Positions 1 through 6,438 are shown, counted from the first letter of the stretch. The stretch is 13,251 nucleotides of DNA from Actinomycetota bacterium (GCA_016781225.1 JADDQT010000028.1:1-13251), one strand, 5' to 3'. The notes: generated by a model not told the origin, from the sequence alone. Made by a program: numbers and translations.

Positions 1-422
1 TGGCGCGGGGTGACCTCGTGGCGTTCCCTCCGGTCCTGCTCCATCCGGCGCAACTCGGACAGCGCTACGTCCACCACCACCTCCGTCTCCGGCCGGGGTA
101 TGAGCACCCTGCGGTCCACCAGGAGGTCGAGCGACCGGAAGCCCCATGCCCCGAGGACGTACTGGAGCGGCTCACCTCGCTGCCGGCGGACCAGCATGTC
201 GTCGAAGTGGGCGGCAGGCCCCGAGGTGACCGCCTCGTCGAGGCCCGAGTGGTACTCCGTGCCCTCGTAGCCCGACGCCCGCTCGACGATGCGCCGAGCC
301 TCGGAGGCCGAGCCGAGGCGGGCCCGCGCCACGGCCAGCAGGGCGCGCCACGTGGTGGTCCTCCTCCGGCGGGCGGGTGAAGCGGCGCCTTCGGTTCCGG
401 CGGGGCCCACCGATCCCGTCAA
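1..422 (-). CDS. prmC: PrmC/HemK, release factor glutamine methyltransferase (5' part, runs off left edge)
   Basis: PrmC N5-methylates the glutamine of the GGQ motif in RF1 and RF2, using S-adenosylmethionine, in the cytoplasm. Only the first 140 codons are present. They cover the N-terminal helical domain that grips the release factor: ARRIVERASGYEG near residues 41-53, then GEPLQYVLGAWGF, then VLIPRPETE near residues 108-116, which is typical of the family just before the methyltransferase fold. The SAM-binding and NPPY motifs lie outside the window. I chose the TTG at 420-422 because an AGGAG ribosome site lies 7 nt upstream and the codon overlaps the prfA stop as TTGA, which suggests translational coupling with its own substrate's gene. 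A GTG at 408-410 is the alternative start. The first 25 residues are Ala/Arg/Thr-rich and probably not part of the fold. Confidence 0.93.
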   Translation of the reverse strand, partial: MTGSVGPAGTEGAASPARRRRTTTWRALLAVARARLGSASEARRIVERASGYEGTEYHSGLDEAVTSGPAAHFDDMLVRRQRGEPLQYVLGAWGFRSLDLLVDRRVLIPRPETEVVVDVALSELRRMEQDRRERHEVTPR

Positions 423-1486
423 CCGTCTTCTCCTCGCAGCTGGCGGGACCGCTCGTCGGCCATCAGTGCCTCCACGAACTCGTCGAGATCCCCCATCAGG
501 ACCTTGTCGAGCTTGTAGATGGTCTTGTTTATCCGGTGATCCGTGACCCGGTTCTCCTTGTAGTTGTAGGTGCGGATCTTCTCCGACCGCCCGCCCCCTC
601 CCACCTGGCTGCGTCGCCGCTGCGACTGCTCGCTGGCCTGACGTTCCTGCTCGGCCTGGAGCAGCCTGGCCCGGAGCACCTGCATGGCCCGGGCCTTGTT
701 CTGGAGCTGGCTCTTCTCGTCCTGCATGCTCACCACGATGCCGGTGGGGAGGTGGGTGATCCGCACAGCGGAGTCGGTGGTGTTCACCGACTGCCCGCCC
801 GGCCCGGTGGAGCGGTACACGTCCACCTTCAGCTCGTGCGGGTCGACGGTGACGTCGAGCTCCTCGGCCTCGGGCAGCACCGTCACCGTGGCCGAGGACG
901 TGTGGATCCTGCCCTGGGACTCGGTGGCCGGCACCCGTTGGACGCGGTGGGGGCCGCCCTCGTGCTTGAAGCGGCTCCACACCTCGTCTCCCTTGACCAG
1001 GAAGCTGACCTCGTTGAAACCGCCCTTCTCCGACGGGTGGGCGCCCAGCACCTCGTGGCGGAAGCCCTTCTGGTCGGCGTAGCGCACGTACATGTCGAAC
1101 AGGTCCTTGGCGAAGAGGTTGGCCTCCTCCCCGCCCTCGGCGCCGCGGATCTCGACGATGACGTTCTTGGCGTCGTTGGGGTCCTTGGGTAGCAGCAGCA
1201 CCTTGAGCTCATCCTCCAGGCCGGCCTTGGCCGCTTCCAGCTCCTCGATCTCCGAGCGCATGAGGTCGCGGTCGTTGCCGCCGGCCTCTCCGAGCATCGC
1301 CTCGGCTGTCTCCAGGTCGGAGAGGACCTCCCTGTAGCGCCGACACACTCCCACGACGGCCTCGAGCTCCTTGAGGCGCCGGCTCGCCACCCGTACCGCC
1401 TGGTGGTCGGCGAGCACCTCCGGATCGTTCAGTCGCTGCGCGACCTGGTCGTATTCGTCCTCCAGGCCCTGCAGACGCTCGAGCAC
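419..1486 (-). CDS. prfA: Peptide chain release factor 1
   Basis: RF1 reads UAA and UAG stop codons in the ribosomal A site and triggers peptide release. The 355-residue length is normal. An N-terminal helical domain (residues 1-100) is followed by the RF1 core. The stop-codon-reading PAT tripeptide is at 186-188 (HRVQRVPATESQGRIHTS), which marks RF1 rather than RF2 (SPF). The catalytic GGQ is at 230-232 in GPGGQSVNTTDSAVR. The C-terminal KIRTYNYKENRVTDHR stretch is also typical. The start is GTG. No Shine-Dalgarno sequence is visible, but a TAGCCT hexamer ends 6 nt upstream, which would fit a leaderless transcript. The gene lies 43 nt after ppa and overlaps prmC, whose product methylates it. 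Confidence 0.97.
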   Translation of the reverse strand: MLERLQGLEDEYDQVAQRLNDPEVLADHQAVRVASRRLKELEAVVGVCRRYREVLSDLETAEAMLGEAGGNDRDLMRSEIEELEAAKAGLEDELKVLLLPKDPNDAKNVIVEIRGAEGGEEANLFAKDLFDMYVRYADQKGFRHEVLGAHPSEKGGFNEVSFLVKGDEVWSRFKHEGGPHRVQRVPATESQGRIHTSSATVTVLPEAEELDVTVDPHELKVDVYRSTGPGGQSVNTTDSAVRITHLPTGIVVSMQDEKSQLQNKARAMQVLRARLLQAEQERQASEQSQRRRSQVGGGGRSEKIRTYNYKENRVTDHRINKTIYKLDKVLMGDLDEFVEALMADERSRQLRGEDG

Positions 1487-1492
1487 GGCGAC

Positions 1493-1498
1493 AGGCTA
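1493..1498 (-). promoter_or_regulatory. Candidate -10 hexamer for leaderless prfA
   Basis: On the minus strand TAGCCT (the TANNNT form of the actinobacterial -10) is separated by 6 nt from the GTG start of prfA, and there is no ribosome site. This is the spacing expected when the first transcribed base is the start codon. No convincing -35 is visible. A chance match is possible. Confidence 0.4.
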
Positions 1499-1529
1499 CC
1501 GGCGGGCCGGTTGGATCAGCTGCGGTCGA

Positions 1530-2063
1530 CTACGTATCGGAGTGGCGGGAGCGAGCCTCGGCGATGGCCTTGGTGGCGGCGTCCCTGCCCTCGAAGCCGC
1601 CCGACGCCGGATGGTGGGTGGGCTCCAGCAGCTTGTAGACCTCGAAGAAGTTCTCGATCTCCGCCTTCAGGTGCGACGGCACGTGATCGATGTCCACGAC
1701 CTCCTTCCACACGGGGTCACCGTCGGGCACGGCGATGATCTTGGCCTCCGCTCCGGCATCGGTCTCGAGCCAGAAGACACCCACGGCGCGCCCGGCCACC
1801 AAGGTGTTGGGCGCGGTGGGCTCGTCTGCGAGCACGAGGGCGTCGAGCTCCTCCCCGTCGCTGCCGGTCGTGTCGAGGACGTAGCCGTAGTCGGCGGGGA
1901 AGAGCGTGGCCGAGGCCAGCCTGCGGTCGAGGCGCATGACGCCGCGCTCGTGGTCGTACTCGTACTTCTTCCTGCTGCCCTTGGGGGTCTCGACCAGGAC
2001 GTCGACGGCCTCCCCCTCCTCTTCATCGTCCTCACCGCTCGTCGAACCGCTGTCGTCGCTCAA
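1530..2063 (-). CDS. ppa: Inorganic pyrophosphatase (family I)
   Basis: The enzyme hydrolyses pyrophosphate to two phosphates in the cytosol and so pulls biosynthetic reactions forward. It is 177 aa from the chosen TTG. The family I fold is clear: VETPKGSRKKYEYDHE near residues 24-39, PADYGYV at 56-62, the metal-binding signature DGEELDALV at 69-77, and ENFFEVYKLLEP near the C-terminus. The usual DGDPLD signature carries Glu in place of the third-position Asp here. Homology begins only near residue 20 and is preceded by a very acidic tail (SGEDDEEEGE), so the start is uncertain. The reading frame stays open to a TTG at 2138 (202 aa), but that start lies inside an inverted repeat and has no ribosome site. 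The TTG at 2061-2063 gives a more usual length and has a TAGCTT hexamer 8 nt upstream. The gene sits between the accessory segment and prfA, a place where many actinobacteria have no ppa. Confidence 0.92.
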   Translation of the reverse strand: MSDDSGSTSGEDDEEEGEAVDVLVETPKGSRKKYEYDHERGVMRLDRRLASATLFPADYGYVLDTTGSDGEELDALVLADEPTAPNTLVAGRAVGVFWLETDAGAEAKIIAVPDGDPVWKEVVDIDHVPSHLKAEIENFFEVYKLLEPTHHPASGGFEGRDAATKAIAEARSRHSDT

Positions 2064-2071
2064 GGCTCGAC

Positions 2072-2077
2072 AAGCTA
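2072..2077 (-). promoter_or_regulatory. Candidate -10 hexamer for ppa
   Basis: The minus strand reads TAGCTT, ending 8 nt before the TTG chosen as the ppa start. No Shine-Dalgarno sequence lies before that start. The site is weak evidence on its own and depends on the start choice. Confidence 0.25.
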
Positions 2078-2124
2078 GCGAAATCCACTCTGGGCTGAGC
2101 GTCGCGCGCTCGTTGTCCGACTCC

Positions 2125-2176
2125 CTTCTGGTAGCCAAACCGGTACCCGAAGGAGCACCGTCTTGGCTATCAGAAG
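2125..2176. repeat. Inverted repeat, 14-bp arms with 24-bp spacer
   Basis: The left arm CTTCTGGTAGCCAA (2125-2138) pairs with the right arm TTGGCTATCAGAAG (2163-2176) with one mismatch. Inside the spacer CGGT (2141-2144) can also pair with ACCG (2157-2160), so the transcript could fold into an extended hairpin. There is no T-run, so it is not a typical intrinsic terminator. The right arm is also the first part of the direct repeat found again at 6565. The sequence therefore looks like two facing copies of one short element rather than a simple terminator. Confidence 0.7.
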
Positions 2177-2200
2177 CGGGTTGGCATGCGAGGCGGCGCC
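2162..2200 (+). repeat. Direct repeat, left copy (flanks the accessory segment)
   Basis: This 39-bp stretch matches 6565-6603 at about 36 of 40 aligned columns, with two mismatches and two single-base gaps. Shared blocks are CTTGGCTA, CAGAAGCGGGTTG, CATGC and AGGCGGCGCC. Weaker similarity continues about 15-20 bp to the right. On the minus strand the right copy encodes the last codons and stop of the unrecognised gene. This left copy looks like a decayed duplicate of that gene end: it encodes no intact equivalent and appears to be out of frame by one base. Confidence 0.75.
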
Positions 2201-2550
2201 TCAGGCGGGATGGGCGGGGGTTCGATCCTGTCCGCTCGAGCGCGTCCTGAGACCTTCACATGACCCGCCCTTGATTGCTCGACGACAGAAGAGTGAGCGG
2301 AGCGATACGCCACCAACTTGGTGGGGTATGTCGAGCCGCAGCTACGGGGTAGCTTCGCTTCACGACCGCAGGACCACCAGCACCAGCTCTTCGCGGCGTG
2401 GGTGCTCGGAGACGTCAGACGTTCGGGGATTCGTCGTTCCGCTACGACGGCGCAGGATCCGTTTGCCTGGGACGATGAAGGCACTGCCGAGGACTCCCGA
2501 TGACTTGTGGCGGTCGTTGCGTTGTCGCGGCTAAGCCTGGCACTGAGGCA
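2201..2550. other. Non-coding stretch between the direct repeat and the TPR gene
   Basis: I see no convincing gene here. The long minus-strand frame across it has the Ser/Arg/Pro/Cys-rich make-up of a chance ORF. It holds a perfect inverted repeat CCACCAA-C-TTGGTGG (2310-2324) and a short hairpin AGCTA-CGGGG-TAGCT (2340-2354). Both lie downstream of the TPR gene and neither has a following T-run. A GGTTCGATCC string at 2219-2228 resembles a tRNA T-loop, but no tRNA can be folded around it. Confidence 0.5.
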
Positions 2551-3639
2551 TCAAGTAGCCTCCTCGCTGAGCACTCGAATCAGTGTGGGGACATTAGCCT
2601 CGGCTTCGGCATCGTCGAACATAGAGCACGCTAATGGGTATAGATCTTCGGTCTGCGACTCCGCGCAGAGATTTCGTAGGTCTTCTATGAATAGATGCCC
2701 GCCGTGCCGACGCCCAAGGGTGATCAGATCATGCGCCTTGATCTCATCACCTCCTACGAGAGCTTGGTACGAGGCCGCGGCAAGAACGGCCGGATCGTAC
2801 CGACTGAAGACCGCAGCACAGATGAGATCCTCGAGAGGATCTTCAGCTCGTCGCGCCTTCAACAGCCAGGCGAAGGCGATGGTGGCGTCCTGTTCAAGCG
2901 CACCATCGACCTCCGACGGCTCAGATTCCCAACCAAGTTCGAAGGAGACATCCGTGACGCGGTGCTGTACCTCGCCGAAGAGCTCCGCCGCCCGCATGTT
3001 GGCACGGTTAGCCATCCGGGCCGCAGCGCCGAGCGGGTCCGGCAAGTCGATCGCGAGCTGGCACTGCGCTGCCGACTCGAGGTACCTGCCACAGCCGGTT
3101 AAGGCGTCGGAGAACAGGAGCGGCAGCCAGGGGAAGTCGTCGCCGAGCTTAATTGCCTCTTCGAACTCGTCAGCCGCTCGAGAGAAGTCGCCCAACTCGA
3201 ACGAGCAGTTCGCTCGCTCGCGGTGGAGGTAGGAACGATCGAGGTACTGCGGATCCGAGTTGGCGGCGGCATCAAACCACGCCAACGCCTCCTCACACTC
3301 ACCCGCGCACCTGAGGTGGTTTCCTAGGTTGTAAGCAGCGACTGCAGCCTTCCTGTGGTTGTTTCGCGCAAGCTGAAGCTCGTAGTGCCGCCTTGCCGCC
3401 GCACGCACGAGGCCGGCGTCGACCGCGCCGCGGGAAGCCCCGTCAAACATCGCAAGGAGCATCACGGAGGCGCTCTCGTCCTGTTCCTCTCCGCCTTCCC
3501 CAAGGAGCGCATCGAGGGTACGCAGGGCGACCTCTGGGCGACCGCCACCGAGAACCGCGGAGGTCATCCCGTGAGCCATGGGTGGCTGGAGCCAGAGACT
3601 GTTCTCACAAATGGGCTCGATGAGGGAAGCGCCCTTCAC
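2551..3639 (-). CDS. TPR-repeat protein, probably the 3' half of a frameshifted DUF4365-TPR gene
   Basis: As read from the GTG at 3637-3639 this is a 362-residue soluble protein with no signal peptide or membrane segment. Helix-pair repeats of TPR type are visible: AAVAAYNLGNHLRCAGECEEA near residues 99-130, RERANCSFELGDFSRAADEF near 136-167, and a third near 172-201 (SDALTGCGRYLESAAQ). TPRs bind partner proteins. No enzyme motif is visible. The frame is open upstream to 3801, but that part is Trp/Cys/Arg/Ser-rich and is the shadow of the DUF4365 frame. The first residues (ASLIEPICENSLWLQPP) continue naturally from the DUF4365 frame if one G of a GGG run at 3632-3634 is removed. The two ORFs are therefore probably one gene of about 620 codons. 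A separate, translationally coupled gene starting at GTG and overlapping by 35 nt is the alternative. Base composition is visibly less GC-rich than the core genes, which suggests transfer. Confidence 0.65.
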   Translation of the reverse strand: MKGASLIEPICENSLWLQPPMAHGMTSAVLGGGRPEVALRTLDALLGEGGEEQDESASVMLLAMFDGASRGAVDAGLVRAAARRHYELQLARNNHRKAAVAAYNLGNHLRCAGECEEALAWFDAAANSDPQYLDRSYLHRERANCSFELGDFSRAADEFEEAIKLGDDFPWLPLLFSDALTGCGRYLESAAQCQLAIDLPDPLGAAARMANRANMRAAELFGEVQHRVTDVSFELGWESEPSEVDGALEQDATIAFAWLLKARRAEDPLEDLICAAVFSRYDPAVLAAASYQALVGGDEIKAHDLITLGRRHGGHLFIEDLRNLCAESQTEDLYPLACSMFDDAEAEANVPTLIRVLSEEAT

Positions 3640-4408
3640 GCGTCCAGCCTGAAGTGAACAGCGCAAGCCCCAGACACGCCAGGAGATCTCCCGGGGTCGC
3701 TCCTGTCCACCAGTCGGTGATGGGTGCATCGATAACCAGGTCCCGGCCGCCCGGAGTAGCGAACCTCGTTTCTTCCATTCCGCACACGACTCGCAGCTCA
3801 ATGCCGCTGACGGAACGATTGCGAAGAGTCAACGGTGTGGGTGGAGTGAGGGCTCGGCGAAGGCACGCCCGGACGTCAGCAACCGCGGCGTCCCCGTTTA
3901 GACCCATCTCATTCTTGATAACCACCCCCAGCGGGAAGGCCACGTCCCGATTGCGCCAAGCTCGCCAGGCGACCACTCGCTTCTCAAGCGAGTCCACACG
4001 TTCAGCACCAAAGCGATCGGACGGGCCCAAGCGGAAAGTCTTGGTCACCTGGTCTTGGCGCCTTGGATGCGGATCGAGGTCAGTGGACCAGGCGGCCCAG
4101 AGGCGACGAAACCGAACATCCGCGAGCACGATCAGGACCGGCAATGGAAGCTGATTCCAGTAGTCAAGCTCTGCTAGCTCAAGGTTGAGCCGAACCGTCT
4201 CGGCCTCCTCAAGGTTCCCTGAAGACTTCAGCTGAACCTTGAAGAGCTCGGCGCGTGACTCGCGGTCCGGTCCGAAGATCTCGACCTCGTAGTCGATCCC
4301 GTAGTCGTTCTCATGCTGTGCCCGCAGTGCCCATTGCGGTGGAGTCGTCACGCGGAGCAGAGCATCTCCTGCCGAGTTGATCTCATGGGACTCGGGCCGT
4401 GTGGGCAA
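3605..4408 (-). CDS. DUF4365 nuclease-like protein, probably the 5' half of a frameshifted gene
   Basis: The N-terminal 65 residues match the DUF4365 pattern, a PD-(D/E)XK-like fold. AGDALLRVTTPPQWALRA is followed by NDYGIDYEVEIF (Asp39, Glu41 or Glu43) and FKVQLKSSG (Gln59, Lys61), the expected D...E-x-K/QxK active-site layout. Residues 80-130 (LPLPVLIVLADVRFRRLWAAW) complete the domain. The start is TTG at 4406-4408, well supported by GGAGG 6 nt upstream. The frame ends at a TGA 9 codons after a GGG run, just where TPR-like sequence begins in the next frame. The apparent loss of continuity is probably a one-base insertion, a sequencing error, or less likely programmed +1 shifting. DUF4365 proteins occur in accessory and defence-type regions, and a nucleic-acid role is inferred only. 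The gene is divergent from the SOS-regulated HNH gene, 280 nt away. Confidence 0.75.
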   Translation of the reverse strand: MPTRPESHEINSAGDALLRVTTPPQWALRAQHENDYGIDYEVEIFGPDRESRAELFKVQLKSSGNLEEAETVRLNLELAELDYWNQLPLPVLIVLADVRFRRLWAAWSTDLDPHPRRQDQVTKTFRLGPSDRFGAERVDSLEKRVVAWRAWRNRDVAFPLGVVIKNEMGLNGDAAVADVRACLRRALTPPTPLTLRNRSVSGIELRVVCGMEETRFATPGGRDLVIDAPITDWWTGATPGDLLACLGLALFTSGWTREGRFPHRAHL

Positions 4409-4675
4409 GTCCTTCCTCCAGCTTCATCAATTGGGCATGGTATGAGCGGCGGGGCTTCGCGCTCGTCACCAGCCTGAACGGTTCGTGACCTTCGGTGAGC
4501 AACAGCCTTGCATCTTCCTTGCGCCGAGCAACGTCTATAACCGACCAAGCCCAGGGGCTTACGACTTAACCGTCGAGAGATTGCCGGTCGTCGGGCGTTC
4601 GGATCGTTCAGGACCCGGAAACGGTGGCGCCAGTATCGCACTCCTCGGGCCGCACCCGGCAACCTCGCCCTGCAC

Positions 4676-4681
4676 TATACT
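4676..4681 (+). promoter_or_regulatory. -10 element for the leaderless HNH gene
   Basis: TATACT is followed by 7 nt and then the ATG at 4689. There is no ribosome site before that ATG. Transcription should begin at or within a base of the A of the start codon, giving a leaderless mRNA. No clear -35 sequence is present about 17 bp upstream, which fits a promoter needing an activator or a weak basal promoter. Confidence 0.65.
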
Positions 4682-4696
4682 CGAACGTATGTTCGA
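4681..4696. promoter_or_regulatory. LexA (SOS) box
   Basis: TCGAACGTATGTTCGA is a perfect 6-4-6 inverted repeat and matches the actinobacterial/Firmicutes LexA operator (TCGAAC-N4-GTTCGA, core GAAC-N4-GTTC) in every defined position. It overlaps the last base of the -10 element, the predicted transcription start and the ATG of the HNH gene. Bound LexA would therefore block RNA polymerase directly, and DNA damage would release it. Confidence 0.88.
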
Positions 4697-6116
4697 CACC
4701 ATAACGACCGACATTCATTCCTTGGCTCCTGAAGCCCCCACGCTGGAATACCTTGAAGCCGAGATCTGTGAGCTGGGCGCCCACTTGACCGCCGGGACCT
4801 GTCGGTGGCTGCTGCTCATCGGTGAGTTCGACCGCCGGGAAGGTTGGGGCGGCTGGGGTGTGCGCTCGTGCGCCCATTGGCTCAACTGGAAATGTGGGCT
4901 TGCCATGAGTTCCGCCCACGAGCACGTTCGGGTGGCCCGGCGCCTACCCGAGCTGCCGGCTGTCACCGCTGCTTTCGGCTCAGGTGCGCTCAGCTACTCC
5001 AAGGTCCGGGCCCTGACCCGGGTGGCCACACCGGAGACCGAGGAAGAGCTGGTTGAGTTAGCCAAGGGAGCCACCGCAGCACACGTTGAGCGCCTGGCCC
5101 GCGCCTACCGACAAGCCACCCGCGACGAGGAGCTAGACGATGCCAACCGTCATCACTCCGGCCGCCACCTGCGCTGGCATCACGATGACGACGGTTTCCT
5201 CATCATCTCGGCTCGACTGGCACCCGAGGAAGGCGCCGCCGTGGTGGCCGCCCTCCGGGCCATTGCCGACTCTTCCGCGGAAGAGTCGCGAACGGCTTCA
5301 GACAAGCAGTCTTCCGCGGAAGACGCCCATAGCGACTCCTCCGCGCAAGGCGGAGCGGCTGACGTGAAACCCGGGTGGTTCTCCGACGAGGACCGGCCTG
5401 CGACCGGCGACCCGAGTGGAGCCCGAAAGGCCGACGCTCTGGTCGTGATGGCGGAGATGGCACTCGCCACCGGACCCAGGAGTCGAAGCGGCGGCGAGCG
5501 GAATCAGGTCGTGGTCCACGTCGATGCTGCCACCTTGGCCCACGGTTGTCCGCACGGTCGCTGTGAGCTGGCCGACGGTCCTGCGCTCGCCGCGGAGACG
5601 GTTCTGCGCCTGGGTTGTGACGCCGGCGTCGTGACGATGGCCCACGGAGCATCGGGGGAGACCCTCGACGTGGGCCGCCGGACACGGTCCATCCCGCCGG
5701 CCATCCGCCGGGCCCTGGAGGCCCGGGACAAGGGGTGCCGCTTTCCGGCCTGCTCCAACCGCCGCTTCGTCGACGGACACCACATCCAACATTGGGCCGA
5801 AGGCGGCGAGACCAAGTTGTCGAACCTCGTCTTGCTGTGTCGACGACATCACCGCTTGGTACACGAGGGAGGCTTCACGATCGAGCCTGGCGCTGCCGGG
5901 GAGCTCTTGTTCCGCCGCTCCGACGGGAAGCCTGTCCATGCCCGTCCCGTGTTTGTCGATCCCGCAGGGCGGGCCATGGAGCAGGCGAGTCGTGACATTG
6001 GCCTCGATATCGGGCCGCAGACCGGCGAGTCCAGGTGGAGCGGTGAGGCTTTGGACCTCGACCTTGCCATACATGCCCTCTTGGATCTGGAGGGGCGGGG
6101 TCAGCGGGTGTCATAG
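4689..6116 (+). CDS. DUF222 / HNH endonuclease domain protein (13E12-type), SOS-regulated
   Basis: This is a 475-residue member of the actinobacterial DUF222-HNH family, which includes the M. tuberculosis 13E12 repeat proteins. The DUF222 region covers about residues 20-300, including a variable, low-complexity stretch at 195-240 (SSAEES...SSAEDA...SSAQGG). The HNH nuclease domain follows at 350-395: CRFPAC (Cys350, Cys355), the GHHIQHW histidines 364-365, Asn379 in LSNLVLLC, Cys384, and His387-His388 in RRHHRLVHEGG. All key HNH residues are present, so metal-dependent DNA cutting is plausible, but the biological substrate of the family is not known. I chose the ATG at 4689 rather than earlier in-frame starts because homology begins there, a TATACT element lies 7 nt upstream and a LexA box overlaps the codon. 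The upstream open frame would be non-coding. The gene lies alone on the plus strand within the accessory segment. Members of this family are often multicopy in a genome. Confidence 0.93.
   Translation: MFDTITTDIHSLAPEAPTLEYLEAEICELGAHLTAGTCRWLLLIGEFDRREGWGGWGVRSCAHWLNWKCGLAMSSAHEHVRVARRLPELPAVTAAFGSGALSYSKVRALTRVATPETEEELVELAKGATAAHVERLARAYRQATRDEELDDANRHHSGRHLRWHHDDDGFLIISARLAPEEGAAVVAALRAIADSSAEESRTASDKQSSAEDAHSDSSAQGGAADVKPGWFSDEDRPATGDPSGARKADALVVMAEMALATGPRSRSGGERNQVVVHVDAATLAHGCPHGRCELADGPALAAETVLRLGCDAGVVTMAHGASGETLDVGRRTRSIPPAIRRALEARDKGCRFPACSNRRFVDGHHIQHWAEGGETKLSNLVLLCRRHHRLVHEGGFTIEPGAAGELLFRRSDGKPVHARPVFVDPAGRAMEQASRDIGLDIGPQTGESRWSGEALDLDLAIHALLDLEGRGQRVS
5268..5324. repeat. Paired palindromes inside the HNH coding region
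   Basis: A perfect 20-bp palindrome centred on TTCCGCGGAA (5268-5287) is followed 39 bp later, centre to centre, by a perfect 16-bp palindrome with the same centre (5309-5324). A degenerate third copy (CTCCGCGCAAGG) follows near 5337. In protein they encode SSAEE, SSAED and SSAQG at in-frame spacing (13 codons between the first two). They lie in the variable linker of DUF222. Confidence 0.75.
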
Positions 6117-6438
6117 GTCTAATCGGCTCGAAGTCGCCCGGGGTTGCTCTCATCGTGGCGGTCGCTTCGCCTCGGGATCGAGGTGCCACCAGTGGGGTGG
6201 CCGGCTCGTCACGGTTCTCGACGCGAGCACCCATCGGTTCGACGAGCGGTCGGACCGGTTCGAGCAGCGCCCGACAGGCTTCCCACGACAGCTCCCAGCG
6301 CCAAGCGGCCAACGACAGTTCCTTGACCCACGGGTCGCCGCGGATGCACAGGGCGAGGGAAGGTTCGCCGTCGTAGCCGAGATCCCACGTCACTGCCACG
6401 ATGGCTTGCCAGTCCCATCGCTTCTTTTTCGTCGCCAT
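5875..6438 (-). CDS. Doubtful small hypothetical protein, 3' part antisense to the HNH gene
   Basis: I do not recognise this ORF (187 aa from the ATG at 6436-6438). The first 85-90 residues look protein-like: a basic start MATKKKRWDW, then a hydrophobic/acidic mix (AIVAVTWDLGYDGEP, ELSLAAWRWELSWEACRALLEP), with codon use similar to its neighbours. After about residue 100 the composition turns Pro/Arg/Thr-rich and the frame runs 242 nt into the convergent HNH gene, where it is probably a shadow. A real gene of about 100 codons that has lost its proper stop is one reading, and a chance ORF is another. No good ribosome site is visible. The gene-free stretch to its right, up to 6564, shows nothing else that I can name. 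Confidence 0.35.
   Translation of the reverse strand: MATKKKRWDWQAIVAVTWDLGYDGEPSLALCIRGDPWVKELSLAAWRWELSWEACRALLEPVRPLVEPMGARVENRDEPATPLVAPRSRGEATATMRATPGDFEPIRPMTPADPAPPDPRGHVWQGRGPKPHRSTWTRRSAARYRGQCHDSPAPWPALRDRQTRDGHGQASRRSGGTRAPRQRQARS

Noticed and set aside
2168..2240. Possible tRNA or tRNA remnant around GGTTCGATCC at 2219-2228
   Set aside because: The would-be T-stem has a G-G mismatch and two G-U pairs, and no anticodon or acceptor stem can be built upstream or downstream.
2310..2354. Intrinsic terminator downstream of the TPR gene
   Set aside because: Two short hairpins exist, but neither is followed by a run of T on the minus strand.
2170..2484. 104-codon minus-strand ORF between ppa and the TPR gene
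   Set aside because: Its composition is rich in Ser, Arg, Pro and Cys, it has no ribosome site and no recognisable motif. Its end only overlaps the direct repeat.
4476..4484. GAACGGTTC as a second LexA-like site
   Set aside because: The half-sites are separated by one base instead of four, so LexA would not fit.
4485..4688. Longer N-terminus for the HNH protein from an upstream GTG-type start
   Set aside because: The extra 68 codons have no DUF222 similarity, and a promoter -10 and LexA box fall inside them, just before the ATG at 4689.
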